A DNA stretch of 34,516 bases, taken from an uncultured Clostridia bacterium. Lineage in GTDB: Bacteria; Bacillota; Clostridia; TANB77; CAG-508. The stretch spans positions 1 through 34,516 of the forward strand of contig CAKPRA010000017.1 of the NCBI GenBank assembly GCA_934180065.1. The letters are read 5' to 3'. The position numbers and the translations under genes were made by a program. Below, one piece after another: positions 17,201 through 25,263 of the stretch (position 1 is its first letter; each line of letters begins with the position of its first letter). Under the pieces are notes generated by a model, which saw only the letters and a program-made list of their open reading frames with translations, ran no database searches and was not told where the DNA came from.

Positions 17201-18091
17201 TTATTTATTTCTATTTTTTATATATAATGCTAATTCAATTAAAAATTTACCATTTTCATTATAACTCTTTATAATTTCTATTGCTTCATTTATTATATCA
17301 TCTAACATTTTTTGTGCAGTTTCTAAACCATATTTGGTAACATATGTACATTTTCCTTTTGCTCTATCATTTCCAACTGGTTTTCCTAGGACTTTCTCAT
17401 CACCAATCTCAGATAATATATCATCTTTTATTTGAAAAGCTAATCCAATTTTTTCTGCATAATTAGATAATTTTTCTATGTCATTGTCATTTGCGTTTGC
17501 AAGTATTGCTCCAATTCTTACTGGGGCTTTTATTAAAGCACCTGTTTTGTTTTCATGCATGTACTCTAAATAATCACTAGAAATACTTTTACCTTCATAT
17601 TCTGTATCAACGTATTCTCCAGCTATCATTCTATCTATTCCCTCTGAAAGTTCATAAAGTGCTCTTATTTTTTGATCTTTTTCTTCTTCATTTTCAGTTT
17701 CGCCAATGTCATCTATTATTATTTTATATGCATTATTTAATAACGAGTCACCTGCCAATATTGCAGTTGCTTCATTATATTTTTTATGATTTGTAAGTTT
17801 TCCTCTTCTATAATCATCATTATCTATTCCTGGTAAATCGTCATGAATTAAAGAAAAAGTATGAACCATTTCTATTGCAACCGCATATTTTAAACATTTT
17901 TCTATGTTCTTTTTGAACAAAGAGTATGTAGCAAGAATCAAAATAGGTCGTAATCTTTTTCCGCCAGCCATTAAGCTATAACCTTTAGATTCATTTAAAA
18001 TACTTTCAGGGCATTCTTTTGTTTCTATATATTTTTGTAATTCACTATTAATTAATTCAATATATTTATTTAGTTCACCTTTAAAATCCAT
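17201..18091 (-). CDS. ispA: Polyprenyl synthetase, probably farnesyl diphosphate synthase
   Basis: This 296-residue trans-prenyltransferase shows GGKRLRP at residues 43-49, the first aspartate-rich motif DDLPGIDNDDYRRG at 84-97 with the two extra residues between aspartates that mark bacterial short-chain IspA enzymes, and the second motif QIKDDILSEIGDEKVLGK. It condenses DMAPP or GPP with IPP to FPP (GGPP cannot be excluded). GGAGG lies 6 bases before the ATG. It sits between frr and uppS, a position not usual for the pyrH-frr-uppS-cdsA cluster, and supplies the uppS substrate. Confidence 0.93.
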   Translation of the reverse strand: MDFKGELNKYIELINSELQKYIETKECPESILNESKGYSLMAGGKRLRPILILATYSLFKKNIEKCLKYAVAIEMVHTFSLIHDDLPGIDNDDYRRGKLTNHKKYNEATAILAGDSLLNNAYKIIIDDIGETENEEEKDQKIRALYELSEGIDRMIAGEYVDTEYEGKSISSDYLEYMHENKTGALIKAPVRIGAILANANDNDIEKLSNYAEKIGLAFQIKDDILSEIGDEKVLGKPVGNDRAKGKCTYVTKYGLETAQKMLDDIINEAIEIIKSYNENGKFLIELALYIKNRNK

Positions 18092-18114
18092 TAGAATCCT
18101 CCATGTTACAGTTT

Positions 18115-18663
18115 TTATACACTCATAACTTCTTTCTCTTTATTTTCTAAAATCTTATCAATTTCTTCTATATTTTTATCTGTTATTTTTTGAATTTCAT
18201 CTTCTGCTATTTTTAAGTCATCCTCTGTAATTTCTGAATCTTTTTGTTTTTTTCTAAATTCTTCAATTCCATCTCTTCTTATTGATCTAACAGCAACTTT
18301 AGCTTCTTCAGCTATCTTCTTAATATTTTTAACTATTTCTTTTCTTCTTTCTTCATTAAGCTCTGGGAAATTAAGTCTTATAACTTTTCCATCATTATTT
18401 GGATTTATTCCAATATCAGATTTTAAAATTTCTTTTTCAATTTCCTTTAATACACTTAAATCCCATGGTTGAATAACAATTAATCTTGCTTCTGGAACTG
18501 AAATTCCAGCAACTTGTGAAATTGGAGTTGGAACTCCATAATAGTCTATTTTAATTTTATTTAATATTGCAGGATTTGCACGTCCTGCTCTTATTTCAGA
18601 TAAATTGTTTTCAAATACATTTAAAGTTTTTTCCATTCTTTCTATAATTTCATCATAATTCAT
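18115..18663 (-). CDS. frr: Ribosome recycling factor
   Basis: This 182-residue protein is a complete ribosome recycling factor, which with EF-G splits post-termination ribosomes. Visible landmarks are the first helix (NYDEIIERMEKTLNVFENNLSEIRAGRANPAIL), the domain-II segment (YYGVPTPISQVAGISVPEARLIVIQPWD), and RLNFPELNEERRKEIVKNIKKIAEEAKVAVRSIRRDG in the long second helix. AGAAAGGA precedes the ATG. It lies 38 bp after pyrH, the standard arrangement. Confidence 0.97.
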   Translation of the reverse strand: MNYDEIIERMEKTLNVFENNLSEIRAGRANPAILNKIKIDYYGVPTPISQVAGISVPEARLIVIQPWDLSVLKEIEKEILKSDIGINPNNDGKVIRLNFPELNEERRKEIVKNIKKIAEEAKVAVRSIRRDGIEEFRKKQKDSEITEDDLKIAEDEIQKITDKNIEEIDKILENKEKEVMSV

Positions 18664-18701
18664 AATAAAAAATCCTTTCTTTTTTAATAATCTTAATATA
18701 T

Positions 18702-19412
18702 CTATTCTGTTACTAGTGTTCCAACTTTTTCACCCTTAACAGCTTTAATCATATTTCCTTTTTCATTCATTGCAAATACAACAAGAGGAATATGATTTTC
18801 TCTACATAATGAAATAGCTGTAGCATCCATAACTTTCAAATCTTTATTTAATACATCCATATATGATATTTTATCATATTTTACAGCATTTGAATCTATC
18901 TTTGGATCTGCTGAATAAACACCATCTATTGTTTTTGCTACTAATATAACTTCTGCATTTACTTCAGCTGCTCTTAAAGCTGCTCCTGTATCTGTTGTAA
19001 AATGTGTATTACCAGTTCCACAAGCAAAGATTACAACTCTTCCTTTTTCTAAATGTTTCATTGCTTTTCTTCTTATATATGGCTCAGCAACCTCTCTCAT
19101 TTCAATTGCAGTTTGAACTCTTGTATATACACCTTTTGATTCTAGAGCATCTTGTATTGCAAGTGCATTTATTGCAGTTGCAAGCATTCCCATATGATCT
19201 GAAGTTGTTTTTTCCATATTATAACCATATTTTCCTCTCCAGAAGTTTCCTCCTCCAACAACAACTGCAACTTCTACTCCTAAATCTCTCATTTCTTTTA
19301 TTTGATTTGTAATATCATCTAAAACCTCTGCTGATATTCCTTTTTTATCTTCTCCAGCTAAAGCTTCTCCACTTAATTTCAATAAAACTCGTTTGTATTT
19401 AATCTCTGACAT
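18702..19412 (-). CDS. pyrH: UMP kinase
   Basis: This 236-residue amino-acid-kinase-fold protein phosphorylates UMP to UDP. It begins with YKRVLLKLSGEALAGE, has VAVVVGGGNFWRGKYG near residue 50, FACGTGNTHFTTDTGAALRAAEV near residue 130 and DGVYSADPKIDSNAVKYD near residue 163, all typical of bacterial UMP kinases. AAAAAGGAG precedes the ATG. It is the first gene of the operon that runs to rseP; a large inverted repeat occupies its upstream region. Confidence 0.97.
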   Translation of the reverse strand: MSEIKYKRVLLKLSGEALAGEDKKGISAEVLDDITNQIKEMRDLGVEVAVVVGGGNFWRGKYGYNMEKTTSDHMGMLATAINALAIQDALESKGVYTRVQTAIEMREVAEPYIRRKAMKHLEKGRVVIFACGTGNTHFTTDTGAALRAAEVNAEVILVAKTIDGVYSADPKIDSNAVKYDKISYMDVLNKDLKVMDATAISLCRENHIPLVVFAMNEKGNMIKAVKGEKVGTLVTE

Positions 19413-19441
19413 AAAATTTTACACTCCTTTTTTATTTATAT

Positions 19442-19477
19442 GTGCACATTTTATCATACATATAATAAAATTTGCAC
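19442..19477 (-). promoter_or_regulatory. Inverted repeat in the pyrH upstream region
   Basis: GTGCACATTTTAT (19442-19454) and ATAAAATTTGCAC (19465-19477) match as an inverted repeat in 12 of 13 positions around a 10-base centre, 30-65 bp before the pyrH start codon. It lacks a U-tail in either direction, so an operator or mRNA hairpin is more likely than a terminator. Confidence 0.5.
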
Positions 19478-19493
19478 CCTTTTTATGAAAATA

Positions 19494-19538
19494 ATTAAAA
19501 AAAAAGATAAATTTTAACTTTTTTGTTAAAATTTATCT
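19494..19538 (-). terminator. Terminator of the LPxTG gene
   Basis: A perfect 14-bp stem, AGATAAATTTTAAC (19505-19518) against GTTAAAATTTATCT (19525-19538), is followed on the minus strand by a run of about eight U. It separates the LPxTG gene from pyrH. Confidence 0.88.
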
Positions 19539-19578
19539 GAAGTCTTTGATAAAATTTGATATATATTAAAATATTTTC

Positions 19579-19953
19579 TTAATCTAATTTTATTTTTGAT
19601 TTTTTATAAACAAATATTGTAGTTCCTATTAATACCACCATACTAACTATAAATATAATTTCTGCATTTGAACCAGTTGCTGGTAACACTGAGTCATTTG
19701 ATTTACTACTTGATTTTTGTAAATCACTATTACTTACTTTATTATCATTATTTGCACTAGATTCTGTTTCGTTTGTTGTACTTTTTCCCGTATTATCATT
19801 TTGAGTTGAATCATCTGAATCTCCTATAATAGAAAATCCATCACTATCACTTAAATCTATTATATCTGCAAATACTGATTTTGCTGATAACGCACATATT
19901 GATATAATTCCAATAATTACCATTATAATACTTCTTTTAATAAAATTTTTCAT
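19579..19953 (-). CDS. LPxTG-anchored small surface protein
   Basis: This 124-residue protein has the complete layout of a sortase substrate. A signal peptide covers residues 1-29 (basic MKNFIKR, hydrophobic core, cleavage probably after SVFA). Residues 30-88 form a disordered stalk rich in Ser, Asn, Asp and Thr. LPATG is at residues 90-94, followed by a membrane segment (about 98-116) and a basic tail KKSKIKLD. No enzymatic domain fits into so short a stalk, so it may be a spacer or signalling protein; its role is unknown. AAAAAGGAG precedes the ATG. It has its own promoter and terminator. Confidence 0.85.
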   Translation of the reverse strand: MKNFIKRSIIMVIIGIISICALSAKSVFADIIDLSDSDGFSIIGDSDDSTQNDNTGKSTTNETESSANNDNKVSNSDLQKSSSKSNDSVLPATGSNAEIIFIVSMVVLIGTTIFVYKKSKIKLD

Positions 19954-19993
19954 AATACGTATCTCCTTTTTCTAATCTTTAGTTTATACTCTA

Positions 19994-20022
19994 ATTTTAT
20001 ATTTAATAAATTTAATAGTCAA
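19994..20022 (-). promoter_or_regulatory. Sigma-A-type promoter of the LPxTG gene
   Basis: On the minus strand TTGACT (20017-20022) and TAAAAT (19994-19999) are separated by 17 bp, about 40 bp before the start codon. Confidence 0.7.
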
Positions 20023-20114
20023 CACTTTTTGAAAAATTTTTTTATGTATTTTTTTACATTGTTACTATTAACAACCACTTATTCATTTTAACAGGATAAT
20101 AACTTTTATATCAA

Positions 20115-20468
20115 TTATTCTATTGGTAAAACTTCATTGTTTTCTTGTGTTTGTTCAACTGATTCAACTATATTTTCAACTGTTTCCAAATTATTTACTT
20201 CACTTGTTTCATTTTTTGATGCTCCAAAGGTAAAAATCTTTCTAACGCTTCTAGCTTCTTTTTCTTCGAACTTTTTATAAAATTCTTGTTTAGTTGTATT
20301 TAAACATTCTTCCATTGCTGAAAACATTTCTTCTAAGTCTTGCTTTGTAAAATCATATGAATTACTTCTTGACATTGGCTCTAATATTTGAATGTCATGC
20401 ATTACATTATTCACCCTTTTTCCTGCGTATTCAATAAATTTTTGTCTTTTTTCTTCGTTTATCTCCAT
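20115..20468 (-). CDS. Hypothetical protein
   Basis: This 117-residue protein is unrecognised. Residues 1-75 look helical and charged (KRQKFIEYAGKRVNNVMHDIQILEPMSRSNSYDFTKQDLEEMFSAMEECL), and the last 35 residues are an acidic, glutamine- and asparagine-rich tail. There is no signal peptide or membrane segment. AAAGGAGAG precedes the ATG with good spacing. It stands between the cotJC remnant and the LPxTG gene on the same strand. Confidence 0.65.
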   Translation of the reverse strand: MEINEEKRQKFIEYAGKRVNNVMHDIQILEPMSRSNSYDFTKQDLEEMFSAMEECLNTTKQEFYKKFEEKEARSVRKIFTFGASKNETSEVNNLETVENIVESVEQTQENNEVLPIE

Positions 20469-20905
20469 ATTCTTTCTCTCCTTTAATGTAATATGCTATA
20501 GTAATACTTAACTAAAATACATTAATTTTTTTCTAAGCCCTTTTTACTATGCAATATCATAATATCACACTTTTGAAAAAATACACAAGTTTTTTTGACA
20601 TTTTTTTACTTAAAATCTACAATTTTTCACATATAATTAATTAGATTTTTATTAACGATTCACATAGAATAATGTATAAATTTCAAAAATTCCATTTTAT
20701 AAATTAAATAGAATATATTACGATTTTTGAAGATAATTTAACAAAATACTAATAAATAAAATATATAAAACTTTTTAATATAAAAGAGACAATAAAATTG
20801 CCTCTTTAACTTTTACTTATTACACTTTCATCAAATATCTTCGATAATTCTATTAACGCATTTAAAGAAATTTTTTTAATGATATTTTTCTTTTAAAAGT
20901 CTTTA
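20469..20905. other. AT-rich intergenic region, weak hairpin only
   Basis: Apart from a small hairpin at 20783-20807 (AAAGAGACAAT against ATTGCCTCTTT, GU wobble on the minus strand, poor U-tail) that may end cotJC transcription, I see no gene, promoter or RNA here. Confidence 0.45.
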
Positions 20906-21193
20906 CTATTTATTCATATACCATTTTTTTTCTGCTAATTTATCCTGCACACCTCTTAGTGCTTCTCCAAATCTTTGAAAATGCACTACTTCTCTTTCTC
21001 TTAAGAAACGAAGTGGATCTATTACATCTGGATCATCACAACATAAATCAATTAGCTTTTCATAAGTTGCTCTTGCTTTTTGTTCTGCTGCTAAATCTTC
21101 TTGTAAGTCTGCAATAGGGTCACCTTTTACTGCTAAAACTGATGCTGTAAATGGAAAACCAGCTGCTGCTTGAGGGTATACTCCCCAACCATG
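20906..21193 (-). pseudogene. cotJC: cotJC, 3' fragment, cut off by element 1
   Basis: The minus-strand frame that ends with TAG at 20906-20908 encodes about 95 residues of a CotJC/manganese-catalase-family protein: HGWGVYPQAAAGFPF, DPIADLQEDLAAEQKARATYE and LRFLREREVVHFQRFGEALR. The EREVVH segment carries metal ligands of this fold. The frame is continuous up to the CAT codon at 21191-21193, then changes abruptly into element 1. The preceding part of the same gene resumes at 28605, so the gene is split rather than decayed. CotJC is a spore-coat component in Bacillus and Clostridia; here it cannot be made unless the insertions excise. Confidence 0.9.
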
Positions 21194-21260
21194 TGGTGTG
21201 GGTGTGGAAACTATCCAAATTGAAAATTTATATATGTATGATTACTTATTTTGTACAATA

Positions 21261-21301
21261 AATCGCTTTGAGATTAGAAATAATTTCAAGGCGATTTTTT
21301 T
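21261..21301 (+). terminator. Terminator near the left end of element 1
   Basis: AATCGCTTTGA pairs with TTCAAGGCGATT and is followed by TTTTTTG on the plus strand. No plus-strand gene precedes it in the integrated state. In the circular form it would lie just downstream of the toxin gene at the other end. Confidence 0.7.
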
Positions 21302-21409
21302 GTGGAAATTTTTCGTCTACATATTGAAGGTATAAAGTTATATAAAAATGAGATTAAAATGCTACAGATTTTATTCTGAGGCGAGCTGGAAAGGAGGATT
21401 TGCAATTAA

Positions 21410-21904
21410 ATGACTAATTTAAATTTAAAAGGTATATGGATACCAATTGAAATTTTGCAAGATGCAAAATTAAGTGATAAAGAGAAAATTATATATTCTA
21501 TTATTATATTTTTAAGTAAAGATAAGAAATACTGCTATTGTACTAATAAAACTTTTAGTGAATTGTTAGGTATTTCAGTTACACAAGTTTCGAAGCTTGT
21601 AAATTCACTTAAAGATAAAAAATATATAACTGTTACAATAGATTATAAAAAGGATAGTAAGCAAGTAGAATGCCGAAAACTATTGCCAGCAAATAGTTGT
21701 GGTGTTACCTATTTAACAAAACTTCAATCTTCTCCACAAGAAAAGTTAAATACCCTTGTTGAAGAAAAGTTTAAGGAAATAAATTATAATAATAGAAATA
21801 ATAATAAAATATACGGCGATGAAAATTTTAAGAAGAATAATTTTGCTAATTATGAACAGCGAGATTATTCTTCTTTTGATTTTGCACCGTATTATGCAAA
21901 TTGA
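21410..21904 (+). CDS. HTH domain protein of a mobile-element type
   Basis: This 164-residue protein has an N-terminal winged helix-turn-helix typical of plasmid and integrative-element replication or control proteins: GIWIPIEILQDAKLSDKEKIIYSIIIFLSKDKKYCYCTNKTFSELLGISVTQVSKLVNSLKDKKYITV (about residues 9-76). The C-terminal half is low-complexity, asparagine-rich and probably flexible. It could be a replication initiator-like protein or a regulator; the sequence does not decide. AAAGGAGG lies about 12 bases before the ATG. It is the first gene of element 1, before oriT. Confidence 0.8.
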   Translation: MTNLNLKGIWIPIEILQDAKLSDKEKIIYSIIIFLSKDKKYCYCTNKTFSELLGISVTQVSKLVNSLKDKKYITVTIDYKKDSKQVECRKLLPANSCGVTYLTKLQSSPQEKLNTLVEEKFKEINYNNRNNNKIYGDENFKKNNFANYEQRDYSSFDFAPYYAN

Positions 21905-21927
21905 ATAATTGGGAAATTTGCATATGT

Positions 21928-21988
21928 AACTAAAGTTGCTGTTAGCATACTTTAGTTAATCAAAAAATTGCATTAGAGCGATTTTTTG
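21928..21988 (+). terminator. Two consecutive hairpins after the HTH gene
   Basis: AACTAAAGT (21928-21936) and ACTTTAGTT (21949-21957) are a perfect inverted repeat with an inner GCT/AGC pair. It is followed by CAAAAAATTGC and GCGATTTTTTG (21960-21988), which form a second stem with a built-in U-run. The second is the likelier terminator. Confidence 0.55.
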
Positions 21989-21999
21989 AAAAGGGTTGT

Positions 22000-22070
22000 A
22001 GGGAAAATTTTCCCTGCCACACTAACACTTTTTTGCTATTTGCAATAAAAGTGTTGTAGTGTGTTATAGC
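22000..22070 (+). other. oriT of the MobV type, with predicted nick site
   Basis: TAGTGTG directly followed by TTA (22057-22066) equals the nick sequence of pMV158-type MobV origins, cut between G22063 and T22064. Just before it an imperfect inverted repeat (CACACTAACACTTTTTTGC against GCAATAAAAGTGTTGTAGTG) forms the expected hairpin ending at the nick. A 16-bp perfect palindrome AGGGAAAATTTTCCCT lies at 22000-22015. The relaxase gene starts about 120 bp downstream. Confidence 0.85.
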
Positions 22071-22181
22071 ACTGAAGTGACCCACGATTATTGCGCACTT
22101 AAAATATGCAGTAAATCTGCTGGTAGGAATTGCTGTGCTTATTACTATCTAAAAGAAAAAATTGAAAGGAGAAATGAAAAT

Positions 22182-23432
22182 ATGAGTTACGCTATTATTA
22201 GAAACATCAAATACAAAAAAGAGAATTTAACACTAGCCTATAGACATAATGAAAGAAGAAATAAAAACTATTCGAACCCAGACATAGACAAAGCAAAATC
22301 CAGCTTAAACTATTCAATAAAATCACCAAAATATAGCTATGAAAAAGAATTTGAACGACTAAGAAAAGAATATGACTTAAAAGGACAAATTAAAGTTGTA
22401 AGCAATATAGCTTGTGAATATGTAATAACATCAGACAATGAATTTTTTGATAAAATTGGCAAAGAAGAAACAAAAAGATACTTTGAAACTGCCTACAAAT
22501 TTGTATCTGAATATAAAAACTTAGGCGAACAATACATAATTTCTGCAAAGGTGCATATGGACGAAAGAACTCCACATATGCATCTTGTTTTTTTGCCTGT
22601 GGTTCATACTACAGATAAAAAAGGAAACAATATGGATAAACTGGCTTGCAGTGAGTTTTGGAAAGAAAAGGATAGTTATAGAAAATTACAAGATGCTTTT
22701 TATAGCTATGTTGTTTCAAATGGATTTGAGTTGGAAAGAGGCTTGTCAAAAGAGGAAACTAATCGAAATCACTATACAATTCAAGAATACAAATCAATTA
22801 CTAATTTTGAAAATACAAAACAAACTCTTGAAAATATTAAAATAGATTTACCAGAAACACCTGATATTAAAGATATTAGAAAATTTATGATTAATAGAGA
22901 TGAAAAAATAGAAGAAGAAATAATAAAACCTAAGGATCACTTGATAAACGAGTTATACCAAGACAATTTAGCACTGCACAATGAACTATCTAGACAAGCT
23001 AGAGTTATAGATGAAGCTGAAAAGTATCAAAATGAAAAAGATAAAATTATGCAGAACAACAAGGAACTTAATGAAAAAGTTAGGCAACTTGAAAAAGATT
23101 ACGAAACTAAGGCAGAAAATTTAAAATATGAATTTGAGGATAAATTAAATGATGCAAAGATTGATTTTAATAATAGAAATAGAGATTTAAGGAGAATGTT
23201 TGATAAACAAATTGAGAAACTAGAAAAAGAAAATAAGCATTTGCATAAGCTGTTAGATAAATTTAAAGAAACTCTTGGTAAATTTATTCATTGGATTTGT
23301 AGAAACTTTTCAATGAATGGTGATGAAACGAAATTGGTTAGAGATTTTGAAAAAGAAACTGGCGATTATCTTGACCCAGAAAAGCAGTTGATGAAAGAAA
23401 AATGTGAAAAAGAGTGGGATTTAGAAAGATAA
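22182..23432 (+). CDS. MobV-family relaxase (Mob/Pre)
   Basis: This 416-residue protein nicks the oriT and initiates mobilization. The N-terminal domain (about residues 1-200) has MSYAIIRNIKYKKENL, the RHNERRNKNYSNPDID segment and the metal-binding HMDERTPHMHLVFLPV motif near residue 128. The C-terminal half (about 240-360) is a long charged coiled coil, as usual for Mob/Pre proteins, where it mediates dimerization. The start is set by AAAGGAG and the conserved MSYAII; a longer frame from 22059 runs through oriT and is not coding. With no type IV secretion genes present, transfer would need a helper element. Confidence 0.92.
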   Translation: MSYAIIRNIKYKKENLTLAYRHNERRNKNYSNPDIDKAKSSLNYSIKSPKYSYEKEFERLRKEYDLKGQIKVVSNIACEYVITSDNEFFDKIGKEETKRYFETAYKFVSEYKNLGEQYIISAKVHMDERTPHMHLVFLPVVHTTDKKGNNMDKLACSEFWKEKDSYRKLQDAFYSYVVSNGFELERGLSKEETNRNHYTIQEYKSITNFENTKQTLENIKIDLPETPDIKDIRKFMINRDEKIEEEIIKPKDHLINELYQDNLALHNELSRQARVIDEAEKYQNEKDKIMQNNKELNEKVRQLEKDYETKAENLKYEFEDKLNDAKIDFNNRNRDLRRMFDKQIEKLEKENKHLHKLLDKFKETLGKFIHWICRNFSMNGDETKLVRDFEKETGDYLDPEKQLMKEKCEKEWDLER

Positions 23433-23461
23433 AACGAGGTATAAACCTCGTTCTATCTTTC
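23424..23461. terminator. Bidirectional terminator between mob and the cargo genes
   Basis: GAAAGAT and AACGAGGT pair with ACCTCGTT and ATCTTTC around an ATAA loop, with small internal mismatches. The hairpin overlaps the mob stop codon and serves the convergent minus-strand gene as well. Confidence 0.75.
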
Positions 23462-23476
23462 AATGATATTGTAATA

Positions 23477-23893
23477 TCATACTACAACACTAAATTGACT
23501 GCATATTACAAAATATGTAATAAGTAATGGTATAAAGAGCACTAACAGAGATAGCAATACATCTATTTTTTTATTATATATTTTGTTTTTATATACAACA
23601 ACAGAATACATTGTAGTGAAAAATATATTTAATAAAAAGAATATAGTTAATCTTTTTAATGATATTATTTCAATATTATAATTATCTTTAAAATTATATC
23701 CTTCGTATTCAACAACATCTTCTCCTGTTGAATATCCAATTTCTACTATATTTCCATTTTTTACACTTAAAATTGGTCCTGGCATCATATTAATATATTC
23801 AGTGTCCCATCCAAAAATTATTCCTTTTACTATAAGAAACACAAGTGATATTATACATATTGTTACTAATGTGATAATAATTTTTTTCTTCAT
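23477..23893 (-). CDS. Hypothetical membrane protein, element 1 cargo
   Basis: This 138-residue protein has a first hydrophobic segment at residues 4-26, a polar loop of about 50 residues (PGPILSVKNGNIVEIGYSTGEDVVEYEGYNF), then two further membrane segments (about 80-100 and 112-134). No family is recognised. The polar loop probably faces outside if the N-terminus is inside. GGAGGG precedes the ATG. It lies 67 bp after the DUF6076-like gene on the same strand and may be co-transcribed with it. Confidence 0.65.
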   Translation of the reverse strand: MKKKIIITLVTICIISLVFLIVKGIIFGWDTEYINMMPGPILSVKNGNIVEIGYSTGEDVVEYEGYNFKDNYNIEIISLKRLTIFFLLNIFFTTMYSVVVYKNKIYNKKIDVLLSLLVLFIPLLITYFVICSQFSVVV

Positions 23894-23960
23894 GATTTCC
23901 CTCCATATTACTATATCTATTTAATAAGTATATCATTCCATCCAAATAAAAACAATACTT

Positions 23961-25055
23961 TTACTTATTTTTCTCAAGCCATTTATAAACCTCATTCTCA
24001 CTCAATTTCCCATGCTTCAAATCAGCTATCTTAACTTTAGCAAGTTTCTTCCAATTCTCAAAATCCTTCTTAATTTTCTTATCATCTTTATTTTTATTCA
24101 TAAAAGCAAATTTTTGCTGATACAATTTTCTATATTCACTATAAGCAGATTTATCTTGTAACCTTTTATTATAAGCACTTATAGCACCTTTCTCTCTACA
24201 GGTTTTACCTTTCTTCTTCGGATAATCACAATAAATTTCATCTAATCTTTTACTAGGAATAAAATACATTCCACAGTTTTGACATCTCTTTATTGGATAG
24301 CTTGGAATTTGTGTAATTGTTTCTAATATTGCATAGCAAATTCCTGCAATATCATTTACTTTGTGAGTATCATTCATCGAAATTAGCATTGATTTTTCTT
24401 TCAATAGCTTTAATAATTCAAATTCGCTAATACCTGAAAACTCCATACGTTTATTGGCATAGCTATCTCTAATTATGTTGTCATTCTTGTTATATTTATA
24501 AAGTTCTCCCATGTTTTTTATTAAATAAACTGCATATCTTTCACTATATGAGAATTCACGTAATTCTTCTATATCATCAATATTATAAATATAGTGAACA
24601 GCATCTTTTATATTTTCTTGAATATATAAAATTTGCTCTTTTAAAGCATTATATATTTCTTGTGTTGCTTTCAAATAATTCTTATCATTTTCAAAATTTG
24701 ACTTTAAATCAACCTTACAATCTTCATCAATATCTCTTAATATTTCAAACCCATACATATAAAAGAAATCTTTGTATGCACTTTCGTACGTTGATAGATC
24801 AGCATTTAAAAAATTTAATAAAAACATTCCAAGCTTTTCGTGAAAAGGATAAAACAAAGTTGAAGGATGTTTTATTCCACCTTCTGTTTTTTCTGTTTCT
24901 TTCCAATATATCTCTCTTAATTTATTATCATAATCTATTCGATAATTTGATTTATAAAAATATTGTGGTGTAGAATAATATTCCTCTTTTTTCTCTGGGC
25001 TAAACCATATATAAAAATCTTCTGAATGGTTTATTTTAGGTAATTCAATACTCAT
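23961..25055 (-). CDS. Putative DUF6076-family protein with zinc-binding C-terminus
   Basis: This 364-residue protein has a mostly helical N-terminal part (residues 1-260) and a cysteine-rich segment near residue 270, RCQNCGMYFIPSKRLDEIYCDYPKKKGKTC, followed by a helical SAYNKRLQDKSAYSEYRKLYQQKF region. The arrangement fits the DUF6076 family that I recall from integrative elements of Clostridia; the assignment is from memory, and the function is unknown. The start MSIELPK is chosen because GGAGGAAATG lies just upstream; the longer frame would add a hydrophobic stretch that covers the divergent promoter region. It is cargo of element 1 and faces away from the HTH gene at 25264. Confidence 0.7.
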   Translation of the reverse strand: MSIELPKINHSEDFYIWFSPEKKEEYYSTPQYFYKSNYRIDYDNKLREIYWKETEKTEGGIKHPSTLFYPFHEKLGMFLLNFLNADLSTYESAYKDFFYMYGFEILRDIDEDCKVDLKSNFENDKNYLKATQEIYNALKEQILYIQENIKDAVHYIYNIDDIEELREFSYSERYAVYLIKNMGELYKYNKNDNIIRDSYANKRMEFSGISEFELLKLLKEKSMLISMNDTHKVNDIAGICYAILETITQIPSYPIKRCQNCGMYFIPSKRLDEIYCDYPKKKGKTCREKGAISAYNKRLQDKSAYSEYRKLYQQKFAFMNKNKDDKKIKKDFENWKKLAKVKIADLKHGKLSENEVYKWLEKNK

Positions 25056-25132
25056 TCTAACATTTCCTCCAATCTTCAATAACAATAAATTAATAATATT
25101 TAAAACAATCTTTATTATTTTATAAATTGTTA

Positions 25133-25161
25133 TTGACATTCTATAATTATTATACTATAAT
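25133..25161 (+). promoter_or_regulatory. Consensus promoter of the HTH gene
   Basis: TTGACA (25133-25138) and TATAAT (25156-25161) are separated by 17 bp, a perfect sigma-A promoter, in the space between the divergent DUF6076-like and HTH genes. Confidence 0.88.
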
Positions 25162-25222
25162 CGTGTTATAAATACAATACTTTTTGAAATATTTATTGTT
25201 TGAGATTGTAGACGGAAAATTC

Positions 25223-25241
25223 ACCTGGAAAGTAACCAGGT
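25223..25241 (+). promoter_or_regulatory. Leader hairpin before the HTH gene
   Basis: ACCTGG and CCAGGT pair around AAAGTAA in the 5' leader, ending a few bases before AAAGGAGG. It could influence ribosome access or mRNA stability; there is no U-run. Confidence 0.45.
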
Positions 25242-25263
25242 ACAAGAAAGGAGGTAATTCGAA

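Noticed and set aside
22059..22181. Longer N-terminus for the MobV relaxase
   Set aside because: The extension runs across the oriT nick site, has no ribosome binding site, and family members start at the MSYAI-type sequence.
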